64,000 nt of DNA from Flavisolibacter tropicus. GTDB lineage: Bacteria; Bacteroidota; Bacteroidia; Chitinophagales; Chitinophagaceae. Position 1 is the stretch's first letter, and each line of letters opens with the position of its first letter. Below the pieces are notes generated by a model. It had not been told where the DNA came from. It saw nothing but the letters and a program-made list of their open reading frames with translations, and ran no database searches. The stretch is taken from the NCBI RefSeq assembly GCF_001644645.1, contig NZ_CP011390.1, positions 2,476,001-2,540,000 on the forward strand, given 5' to 3'. The translations under genes were made by a program, and so were the position numbers. Positions 27,375 through 34,582 of the stretch are shown here, piece after piece.

Positions 27375-28940
27375 TTAATTTAAAATGGAATTAAGATTTT
27401 TAATGGAAGCCCCTCCTTTCTTACCAAAGTAGATTTGTTCAAAACTTTTGGCCTCATACTCATTTACCCTACGCATAAACTTAGAGGAATGGACCGCCTC
27501 CAGATTTGTGAAGCCGCAGGCCTCCATCATTTCTTTTGTTGCAGCAATGGTCTTTTGATGAAAGTTGGCTACCCTTACCTGCTTATCGGCCGGATGCAGG
27601 CCTTTATAAAATACAGGATCCTGGGTAGCTACTCCTACCGGGCACTTACCACTATCACAAACCAACGCTTGTATACAACCCAGCGCCATCATCATCCCCC
27701 GGGCGCTATAGCAGGCAGAAGCCCCCAACGACATCACTTTTAAAATATCAAAACCTGTAATGATCTTACCCGCTGCCAGTATTTTTATATGTTCGGAAAG
27801 CCCATAGGTATCCAGGGTTTGTTTTACAAAGGCCAGCGCATCGTAGAGTGGCATACCTATGTGATCGGTAAATTCTAATGGCGCAGCACCCGTTCCACCT
27901 TCCGCACCGTCAATAGAAATAAAGTCAGGTAGAATACCCGTAGCAACTATAGCTTCACAAATGGCAATAAACTCTTCCTTATCACCAATACATAATTTGA
28001 AACCCACAGGCTTGCCTTCCGAAAGCTCACGCATTAGCTGCAGAAACTGAATCATCCCTTTTGGTGTATTAAACTCACTATGACGGGTAGGCGAATGCAC
28101 AGTAGTACCTGGGGCTACCAACCGGATAGCAGCAATTTCCGGCGTATTCTTAGAGGCTGGCAAGATACCACCGTGCCCAGGCTTGGCCCCTTGCGACAAT
28201 TTCAACTCAATCATTTTCACTTGTGGCAGCAAGGCATTTTTACGAAAGGCCATCGGACTGAAACGTCCATTCTCATCCCGACAACCAAAATAGCCAGTAC
28301 CAATCTGCCAGATCAGATCACCACCCTGCAAATGATATTCACTAATACCGCCTTCACCGGTATTGTGTGCAAAGTCGCCAATTTTAGCACCTCCATTCAA
28401 CGACATAATAGCCGTTTTACTTAAAGCACCATAACTCATGGCACCTATATTATATATGCTGGCATAATAGGGTTGCATACATTGGTAATTCCCAATCCAT
28501 ACACGCAGATCTTTTTCGGTTATGGTTGTTGGATAGATAGAATGCGCCACCCATTCATAACCTGGACTCATCGGGTTGGCTTGCATACCAAAGGCAACAG
28601 TTTGTTTCTCGTTTTTGGCCCGCTGGTAAATAATAGACCGTTGCCGGCGATTAAACGGCTTACCATCTAAATCAGATTCAAAAAAGTATTGCCGCAGCTC
28701 TGGCCGGATGGACTCAAAGAAATAACGCAACCGCCCAATGATCGGAAAGTTCCGAATAATAGCGTGCTTTTTCTGATTCGCATCTCGTATTGCTACCAGT
28801 AAAAGTGGAAGCGACAAACAAAGCAGCCAATACCAGCTTTCACTATGTAAATAAGCGGCTTTTACAATTAGAACATTACTAAGTATGAGTATAAAAAGAA
28901 TGATACTGCGAACCGATGTCCGCTCGAAACCTCGTACCAT
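27375..28940 (-). CDS. FMN-binding glutamate synthase family protein (stand-alone GltB core)
   Basis: This 521-aa protein has one or two N-terminal membrane helices (about 15-47). It then has the FMN/TIM-barrel synthase domain of glutamate synthase without the amidotransferase part. Landmarks are YNIGAMSYGALSKTAI, GEGGISEYHLQGGDLIWQIG, the AKPGHGG stretch (about 255), and SIDGAEGGTGAAPLEF (about 342). The iron-sulfur cysteine run ALGCIQALVCDSGKCPVG (about 416-433) should bind a 3Fe-4S cluster. The family reductively adds an amide-derived or free amino group, but stand-alone members have no settled substrate. Confidence 0.87.
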   Translation of the reverse strand: MVRGFERTSVRSIILFILILSNVLIVKAAYLHSESWYWLLCLSLPLLLVAIRDANQKKHAIIRNFPIIGRLRYFFESIRPELRQYFFESDLDGKPFNRRQRSIIYQRAKNEKQTVAFGMQANPMSPGYEWVAHSIYPTTITEKDLRVWIGNYQCMQPYYASIYNIGAMSYGALSKTAIMSLNGGAKIGDFAHNTGEGGISEYHLQGGDLIWQIGTGYFGCRDENGRFSPMAFRKNALLPQVKMIELKLSQGAKPGHGGILPASKNTPEIAAIRLVAPGTTVHSPTRHSEFNTPKGMIQFLQLMRELSEGKPVGFKLCIGDKEEFIAICEAIVATGILPDFISIDGAEGGTGAAPLEFTDHIGMPLYDALAFVKQTLDTYGLSEHIKILAAGKIITGFDILKVMSLGASACYSARGMMMALGCIQALVCDSGKCPVGVATQDPVFYKGLHPADKQVRVANFHQKTIAATKEMMEACGFTNLEAVHSSKFMRRVNEYEAKSFEQIYFGKKGGASIKNLNSILN

Positions 28941-28984
28941 ATTATATTGATTTAATAATTAGAGAATGTAAAAAAGACTTAAGC

Positions 28985-29011
28985 CCCTAGCCCTTCAGGA
29001 TAAGGCTAGGG
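28985..29011 (-). terminator. stem-loop in the leader of the glutamate-synthase-like gene
   Basis: CCCTAGCC (28985-28992) pairs with GGCTAGGG (29004-29011). The minus strand then reads CTTAAGTCTTTTTTAC, giving a U-run about 10 nt later. It lies 45 bp upstream of the start at 28940, so it is either a second terminator for the 29271 gene or an attenuator for the operon. Confidence 0.5.
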
Positions 29012-29190
29012 TTAATGCTTAAAGTCTTTGTTCATTACGCATGAGGCATGCGAATGACGAACCACACACAGATTTTTATAACAAGCACAGTGCAGGAGCA
29101 ATCTATACAACCAACAGAAAGTAGTATTCCAAAATGTATACGGTATTACAAAACCAACCAACATTACGGATTGTTTTATGCGTTAAAAAA

Positions 29191-29239
29191 AGAGGCTGCT
29201 ATGAAATGGCATAACCAAATCAGTCTTGGCAGCCCCTCT
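29191..29239 (-). terminator. intrinsic terminator of the 169-aa protein gene
   Basis: AGAGGCTGC (29191-29199) pairs with GCAGCCCCTCT (29229-29239) with a small bulge and a 29-nt loop. On the minus strand a TTTTTTT run follows. It lies 32 bp after the stop at 29271. Confidence 0.7.
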
Positions 29240-29270
29240 TACTCATGGGTCAACTAAAACTAAAACCAGC

Positions 29271-29780
29271 CTATGCTCGTTTAACCTCTCGGAATAACAT
29301 CTTTCCCAAAATCACTTCCCAGTCTTTTGCTTTATTTTCTAATTCAGGTATCTCTTCTGGCGCATTTTGCAACTTGATATAAAACGGTAAGGCAACAGAA
29401 CGCTGATTGTCTTTAAAATAAAACTCCAATGCAATCATTTCCAGGTAATCTTCTATATGCTTTTTATCAAAAGCATCAGCGTCTATGCGCCCATATACTC
29501 GCTTAACAGTACACCTTTTCACCTCTTTCAAATTGATCAAATACCAATCAAATTCATTGTCCTGTATTTCAAAGACAAGTATCTTCTGCATAATAGCATC
29601 CAGGCCAATGATGCGCTGCGCTAACATTTCCTGGCTTGTAAAGGACATACCATACCTGCTGCCCAATTTGCTAAACTGGTAGAAGAGGGCAGCATTTCGC
29701 TTACGCGCCTCTAGATGATCCATATAAACAAAACTTATAGATAGTACAATACCAAGCACAACAATGAAAACAATGATCAT
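29271..29780 (-). CDS. small membrane-anchored protein, paralogue of the one at 26442
   Basis: The 169-aa protein has an N-terminal helix (about 2-20) and a soluble domain. LAQRIIGLDAIMQKILVFEI (about 53-72) aligns with the same region of the 167-aa protein encoded 2.3 kb away. A KDWEVILGKM segment near the end matches ARNWKQRIAV there. The pair flanks the Rnk-like and glutamate-synthase-like genes, and both may be older duplicates. No recognised domain. It has its own terminator, so it is a separate transcription unit. Confidence 0.68.
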   Translation of the reverse strand: MIIVFIVVLGIVLSISFVYMDHLEARKRNAALFYQFSKLGSRYGMSFTSQEMLAQRIIGLDAIMQKILVFEIQDNEFDWYLINLKEVKRCTVKRVYGRIDADAFDKKHIEDYLEMIALEFYFKDNQRSVALPFYIKLQNAPEEIPELENKAKDWEVILGKMLFREVKRA

Positions 29781-30468
29781 TATTGTATAACATTAAATGA
29801 TACCAGCTTATAGTACATACAGTTAAAACCGTAAATGCCAAAGCTTTCAAATGTTTGTTACTGTTGATTAATACCAAATGCGCTTACCAGTCTATTAGGT
29901 TTACTGAATGAGAAGGATATCATCAATTGAATAAGCTTACAGGATTGGCTTATAAGACACCTACAACACACATTTCAAAGCTACCCAAAGGGAATACTGA
30001 AGCTTTAAAACCTACTAGCAGAAGCAAAATATGCCCCAAACCTATCCTTATTAGGCTGGGGAGACCGTATTAAAGTCCTTAAAATTAGAGAAGTAGTATA
30101 ATTTAGGACAGAAAGGATAAAACTCCGTAAATGAACAGGTATACGCGTCCCGCATATCCAACACAACATACCTGTCGGCCATTGCTATTGTATTTATATT
30201 GGTGACGCTGTTCATAAGAACAAATCTAATAAAGTTATTTAATAAAAGACCTTTAATAAAAAGGTAAAATCTTTTTCAACCCACAAACAGCTACACACAA
30301 ACAGTCTTTTTATCTATCATTTGGCGTTTTATTGATGACCTATGCTTTTTAACAAACAAGTTGTAGTTCCACCAAATTAAACATAGTAGCAGCAAGCTCC
30401 TTAGCTGACCAAAGTCATGTTTTGAATAAAAGTATACAAATACTTTTACTGAAAATTACAACACTATT
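29781..30468. other. 688-bp divergent intergenic region upstream of ric
   Basis: It separates the minus-strand 169-aa gene from the plus-strand ric gene and should contain promoters for both. Apart from two palindromes near the ric start (30406-30417 and 30428-30447) it shows no frame, repeat or RNA that I can support. Confidence 0.5.
30406..30447 (+). promoter_or_regulatory. two palindromes upstream of ric, candidate operators
   Basis: The first is TGACCAAAGTCA (30406-30417): 4-bp arms TGAC/GTCA around CAAA, spaced like a Crp/Fnr half-site pair but shorter. The second is AAAAGTAT-ACAA-ATACTTTT (30428-30447), perfect 8-bp arms, ending 21 bp before the ric ATG. Either could bind a nitric-oxide-responsive regulator such as the Rrf2 protein encoded at 31724. 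Which protein binds is not known from sequence. Confidence 0.4.
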
Positions 30469-31416
30469 ATGAACCAGGCAGATACCTTATATGTACCGGC
30501 ACTAGCGCCCGCCTTAAAACACCCCACTATATTCAAGCACTTCGACGCATTACCACCCGGCAACGCATTCCAGATCATTAATGATCATGATCCCAAGCCT
30601 TTGTACTACCAACTATTGGCAGAAAGAGGAAATATTTTTCAATGGCAATACCTTGAAAATGGCCCAGAACAATGGGTCGTAGAGATCAAGAAAAATGAGG
30701 CTGGAATTACGATTGGTGAAATCGTGGCTAAGGATATCCGTAAAGCAGGTGTCTTTAAAAAGTTTGGCATTGATTTCTGCTGTGGTGGCAAAAAAACGTT
30801 GAAACAAGCCTGTGAAAAAGCACAAGTAGATGTGGCTACAGTAGAAGCAGCGCTGGAAAACGCCGATGCGCATACAACCACACCCGCCTTTGACTTTTCC
30901 CGCTGGGAGGCCGACTTCCTGACTGATTACATTTATAACCAGCACCATGTTTACTACTATCAGGAAGGACCGGTTATTTTAGAACTGGCCGAAAAAGTAA
31001 CAGCACGACACGGGGCACAACATCAAAACCTTTGTCTTGTTTTAGCGTTATACAAAAAGCTACAAGAGGAATTGAACGCACACTTCCTGAAAGAAGAAAA
31101 TATATTATTCCCTTTTATCAAAGGATTGGTAGCTGCTAAAAAAGCAAAGAATGAAGGGCTGCTTTATGAATTTTTATCTATTTCAGAACCTATTGAGATG
31201 ATGGAGAGTGAACACGAAATAGCCGGAGAGTTGTTAGGACATTTACGGTTAGCCACTGATGATTTCACACCGCCTGCCGGCAGTTGCAACAGCTTCCGGT
31301 TGCTCTACAGTAAACTACAAGATCTGGAAGCCGATCTGCAACAGCATATCCACTTAGAGAATAATATTCTATTTCCAAAAGCATTGGCGCTGGAAAAAGA
31401 ACTAAGCAAGGGATAG
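30469..31416 (+). CDS. ric: Ric: iron-sulfur cluster repair di-iron protein with DUF2249 domain
   Basis: The 315-aa protein has three parts. Residues about 17-75 form a DUF2249-like domain (DALPPGNAFQIINDHDPKPL). Residues about 80-130 are the ScdA_N domain with the paired cysteines FGIDFCCGGKKTL (Cys 104-105). Residues about 145-312 are a hemerythrin-like domain with His and Glu ligands (QHHVYYYQE, HFLKEENILFPF, ESEHEIAGE, HIHLENNILFP). Ric/YtfE/ScdA proteins repair iron-sulfur clusters damaged by nitric oxide or oxidation. The NO-handling genes nearby support that role. Two palindromes lie upstream. Confidence 0.9.
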   Translation: MNQADTLYVPALAPALKHPTIFKHFDALPPGNAFQIINDHDPKPLYYQLLAERGNIFQWQYLENGPEQWVVEIKKNEAGITIGEIVAKDIRKAGVFKKFGIDFCCGGKKTLKQACEKAQVDVATVEAALENADAHTTTPAFDFSRWEADFLTDYIYNQHHVYYYQEGPVILELAEKVTARHGAQHQNLCLVLALYKKLQEELNAHFLKEENILFPFIKGLVAAKKAKNEGLLYEFLSISEPIEMMESEHEIAGELLGHLRLATDDFTPPAGSCNSFRLLYSKLQDLEADLQQHIHLENNILFPKALALEKELSKG

Positions 31417-31431
31417 GCCTTTTTGTATAAA

Positions 31432-31602
31432 AGAAGGGCGTATTTAGTTGGCAGTAGACAGTTCACAGTAGACAGAGAACAGTCCTTTATTACCGACTGC
31501 CAACTATCAACTGCCAACTGTCATCTTATATAAACCGGCCTAACGTAAATTAGCATATGGCTTTGGCTAAAAAATGTTTCTGCTATATTGATATACAAGA
31601 TG
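31432..31602. repeat. dispersed hairpin repeat, copy b
   Basis: Left arm AGTTGGCAGTAGACAGTTCA (31446-31465), right arm ACTATCAACTGCCAACTGTC (31503-31522). It shares the GGGCGTATTTAGTTGGCAG entry with copy d at 39899, and a downstream GGCCTAACGTAAATTAGCAT to ATATACAAG stretch with copy a at 25428. It lies between ric and the following terminator. Confidence 0.75.
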
Positions 31603-31627
31603 GAGTGTTATTCACTCTGGCCAAACC

Positions 31628-31710
31628 TTGATCACCTTTCGTACTTCCATTAACACAAAACGGTGATCAAAAAAGCGCCCGGTATAGTATCTTACTGGGC
31701 GTTTTATTTT
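31628..31710 (+). terminator. tandem hairpins ending in an intrinsic terminator before the Rrf2 gene
   Basis: First hairpin: TTGATCACC (31628-31636) and GGTGATCAA (31662-31670), perfect 9-bp arms. Second: AAAGCGCCC (31672-31680) and GGGCGTTTT (31697-31705) followed by ATTTTTAAT, a classic plus-strand terminator. It ends 14 bp before the Rrf2 ATG, so it could end the ric transcript or act as an attenuator in the leader of the Rrf2 gene. Confidence 0.7.
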
Positions 31711-31723
31711 TAATATACCTCTC

Positions 31724-32155
31724 ATGTTGTCTACCTCTTGTAAATATGCACTGCGAGCCACTGTTTACCTTATGTCGGAAGCTAAGGAGAACCGGCGCTT
31801 TAGCATCAAGGATGTAGCTGAAGCCATTGATGCCAACGAACATACTTCGGCCAAGATCTTGCAACTTCTGGTAAAGTCAGACATCATCAAATCGGCCAAG
31901 GGCCCCACCGGTGGCTTCTATATGGAGCTAACAGGCCCCAATATTTATCTCATAGATGTAGTGCGTGTCATTGATGGCGACCACTTCTTTTTTGAATGTG
32001 GCCTCGGATTAAAAGAATGCTCTGAAGCCAAGCCTTGCCCTATTCATCACAACTACAAAGCGGCTCGTGAAAAACTATTCAAAGAGTTCTCAACTGTTTC
32101 TATTCAACAACTATCAAAGAACCTGGCACTGGGCAAATCCTTTTTAAAGCGATGA
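31724..32155 (+). CDS. Rrf2-family regulator with three conserved cysteines
   Basis: The 143-aa winged-helix protein starts MLSTSCKYALRATVYL, the usual Rrf2 helix. The recognition region includes SAKGPTGGFYMEL. Three cysteines lie in FECGLGLKECSEAKPCPIHH (C-x7-C-x5-C, about 88-105), the pattern used by NsrR and IscR relatives to hold a 2Fe-2S or 4Fe-4S cluster that senses NO or iron-sulfur status. It overlaps the start of the NnrS-like gene by ATGA and follows ric, so it most likely regulates this NO-stress unit. Confidence 0.88.
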   Translation: MLSTSCKYALRATVYLMSEAKENRRFSIKDVAEAIDANEHTSAKILQLLVKSDIIKSAKGPTGGFYMELTGPNIYLIDVVRVIDGDHFFFECGLGLKECSEAKPCPIHHNYKAAREKLFKEFSTVSIQQLSKNLALGKSFLKR

Positions 32156-33216
32156 ATAAAACCCTGGTTATTCTTCCGTTCTTAGTCTTATCACTACTGG
32201 CCGCCATTTGGACTGGCTGGTTCCGTATAGGTTGGCCATGGCCACTAAGTGCCGCTGCTGGTCAGCATGGAGCGTTGATGGTAGGCTCCTTCTTATCCTC
32301 GTTGGTCTTTTTAGAACGTGCAATAACATTTAAGCAAAAATGGGTAGTACTACTACCTGTGATAAATGTAAGCAGTTGCTTGTTCTTCCTTTTGCAGCAA
32401 CCACTTATTGGCCAGTTACTGTTATTGACTGGAAGTGCCGGATTCCTATTGATGTGCACTTACTTTATCTATCGCTATAAGGAACTGTATTATTATGTGT
32501 TTTGGATTGGCGCCTTTTCACTACTTGTTGGTTATGTTGTTTTACTGAAAGGTCAATTCTATCCGGCTACTGTTCCCTGGTGGATGGCATTCTTACTTCT
32601 TACCATCGTAGCAGAGCGCCTGGAGCTAAGCCGCTTTCTTCCACTAAAGAAATACCAGCGTGATGCACTGCTATTCGTCCTTATAGCCCTATTTGGTAGT
32701 CTTTTTATACCGTTTCATAGCTGGGGATATTTTCTTTTCCCTTTAGCTATGATCGCTACTGCCATCTGGCTGCTACGGTATGATATGGCCTGGCGCTCCA
32801 TAAAAATTAAAGGTCAGCACCGCTATTCTGCACAACTACTTATTGTCGGTTATGTGTGGCTACTCATATCCGGCATGCTACTGTTAGTAAGCGATCGCTT
32901 CCCTTTTGGTTATGATGCAGCACTCCATACCTTTTTTATCGGCTTCACCTTCTCCATGATCTTTTCACATGCCCCTATTATCCTACCAGCATTAGTTAAC
33001 CTGCCGCTCAAATTGTATCGCCCGCTTTTATATGTGTGGTTTGTTTTGATGCAGGTGTCATTATTAATTAGAGTAGCAGGAGATGTACTGGGCAATTATG
33101 AGTTGCGTCGGCACGGTGGTTTACTGAATGGCATTGCATTCCTGGCGTTTTTCATTTCTACAGCTGCTATTATCCGCATAGAACTAAAAAAACGGAAGCC
33201 GGCACGTATCGTCTAA
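32152..33216 (+). CDS. NnrS-like polytopic membrane protein
   Basis: The 354-aa protein has about ten to twelve hydrophobic helices and no signal peptide. A conserved-looking stretch, AALHTFFIGFTFSMIFSHAP (about 262-281), with His residues on one helix resembles the heme-binding NnrS family. NnrS proteins reduce damage from nitrosative stress. The gene overlaps the Rrf2 gene by 4 bp (ATGA), so the two are translationally coupled. The similarity to NnrS is distant, and an unrelated 12-TM protein cannot be excluded. Confidence 0.6.
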   Translation: MNKTLVILPFLVLSLLAAIWTGWFRIGWPWPLSAAAGQHGALMVGSFLSSLVFLERAITFKQKWVVLLPVINVSSCLFFLLQQPLIGQLLLLTGSAGFLLMCTYFIYRYKELYYYVFWIGAFSLLVGYVVLLKGQFYPATVPWWMAFLLLTIVAERLELSRFLPLKKYQRDALLFVLIALFGSLFIPFHSWGYFLFPLAMIATAIWLLRYDMAWRSIKIKGQHRYSAQLLIVGYVWLLISGMLLLVSDRFPFGYDAALHTFFIGFTFSMIFSHAPIILPALVNLPLKLYRPLLYVWFVLMQVSLLIRVAGDVLGNYELRRHGGLLNGIAFLAFFISTAAIIRIELKKRKPARIV

Positions 33217-33249
33217 AACTGTTTTCATAAACACAAGTCGAACTAAGAA

Positions 33250-33327
33250 GACAGTTGACAGTTGGCGGTTGACAGCCTCGTCCTTGTCAACTTATCAACT
33301 TGTTAACCTGTCAACTATCAACTGCCC
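33250..33327. repeat. dispersed hairpin repeat, copy c
   Basis: The left arm is ACAGTTGACAGTTGGCGGTT (about 33251-33270). The right arm is ACCTGTCAACTATCAACTGC (about 33306-33325). A shorter nested repeat of CAACTT-like units lies in the loop. It sits between the NnrS-like gene and the lipoprotein at 33358, where transcripts converge. Confidence 0.7.
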
Positions 33328-33357
33328 TCCCTCGTCCAATAGGCTCACCAAACAGAA

Positions 33358-34575
33358 CTAGTTCACATTAAACAATTGGTAGAAAACAAAATTGTTATCT
33401 GCTATTTTTTGAGAATAGGCTATCAACGACGTCTTTTCTTTTATAGTTGCAATAACAGGAAAACTAGCAGTGGCAGTATCTGCCGTAATATAATTATCAC
33501 TCACACTTTGCCCATCAGCATTACGCACCTGAAGTCCTATCCGCTTAAATACCTTATTACCTGCTGTAGCTGTTTCATCCCATACAAATACCAGCTCTCC
33601 GTTTGCCATAGCAGCCAACTGCGGGTGAGAGCCTAATGGACTAATAGCCTGGCGGGGAGAAAAGCTGTTACCATTATCTTTTGAACTGGTAAAGTAAGCG
33701 CCCTTGTCTTTACCGCCAGTGAACCAGGCAAACTGCAAGCCATCCTTTGTTTCAGCCATAGCAGGTCCTGTATGCGGACAGCCATTTAATACCCAATTAT
33801 CTTCACTAATGCGCTTAGGTGAAGAAAACGTACGCCCGCCATCAGTAGAAACAGCATGCACCATATCGCGAATACTGTCTTTAATGATGCCTCGATATAA
33901 GGTATGAATGCCACCCTTGCTATCTACAAACAAATCGGTACGGCAGCACTGACAACAAGATTCAGCAATTCTTCTTTCACTTTGAAATCCATTCTTGCCG
34001 TTCGTGCTCGCAAAGTAGAGAGCAGAGCCTTCCTCATTCGACGCTTTCCGGTTGTCCAGCCAGATAATACCTACTTCACCTGTTGGAAGTAATGCCACAT
34101 CATAATAGCGCTGATCATAACTAGCCGTGTCGTTAGTTAATGGCTTTGGAGTACTCCAGTTTTTACCAGCATCAAACGATTGGGCATAGAATACCATGCC
34201 GGCATATTTGTTTGTCAAATTGGTGCTGGGCGCTCCCCACAAGGCAATGATTTCTCCTGAAGGTTTAAATATGATCTTAGGCAGGTTCTCGCCATGTGGT
34301 TGTATGTTATGGCTATGGGGAATAACTACCGGCTGTCCAAATGTTTTTCCATCCGTAGATACTGCATAACAAAAAACAGCAGAAGAATCATTCAACATAC
34401 GCACCCAGCTCAGTACTGTATTGCCTTTAGGATCTTTAGTTAAATAAGGACATTGACCCGGTACTGAATCCACTTGTATGGCTTGGTTGGCTGCTGTAAC
34501 CAGACTTTGACTTTTATCGTTACAGGCTACCAAAAACACAAGGGCACCGATCATTAATTTTATATAGCGATTCAT
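33358..34575 (-). CDS. sialidase-like beta-propeller lipoprotein with Cys cluster
   Basis: I place the start at ATG 34575-34573 (MNRYIKLMIGALVFLVACND), giving 405 aa. A longer frame to 34710 overlaps the receptor gene and is unlikely. The lipobox is FLVAC. The rest is a six-bladed propeller with Asp-box-like turns (SFDAGKNWSTP, STDGGRTFSSP, SKDNGNSFSPR), as in sialidases and BNR proteins. An unusual cysteine run, ESCCQCCRTDLF, lies at about 212-223. No sialidase catalytic Arg triad can be confirmed. It is the downstream partner of the TonB receptor, 7 bp apart. Confidence 0.78.
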   Translation of the reverse strand: MNRYIKLMIGALVFLVACNDKSQSLVTAANQAIQVDSVPGQCPYLTKDPKGNTVLSWVRMLNDSSAVFCYAVSTDGKTFGQPVVIPHSHNIQPHGENLPKIIFKPSGEIIALWGAPSTNLTNKYAGMVFYAQSFDAGKNWSTPKPLTNDTASYDQRYYDVALLPTGEVGIIWLDNRKASNEEGSALYFASTNGKNGFQSERRIAESCCQCCRTDLFVDSKGGIHTLYRGIIKDSIRDMVHAVSTDGGRTFSSPKRISEDNWVLNGCPHTGPAMAETKDGLQFAWFTGGKDKGAYFTSSKDNGNSFSPRQAISPLGSHPQLAAMANGELVFVWDETATAGNKVFKRIGLQVRNADGQSVSDNYITADTATASFPVIATIKEKTSLIAYSQKIADNNFVFYQLFNVN

Positions 34576-34582
34576 GGAATGA

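Larger units (their letters stand above)
28941..29270. other. 330-bp intergenic region with two hairpins
   Basis: It holds the terminator of the upstream gene (29191-29239), a second hairpin (28985-29011) and the promoter region of the glutamate-synthase-like operon. A 69-codon plus-strand frame at 29048-29257 overlaps the terminator and is not considered real. Confidence 0.5.

Noticed and set aside
29048..29257. 69-codon plus-strand frame
   Set aside because: It runs through the terminator hairpin at 29191-29239 and has no recognisable features.
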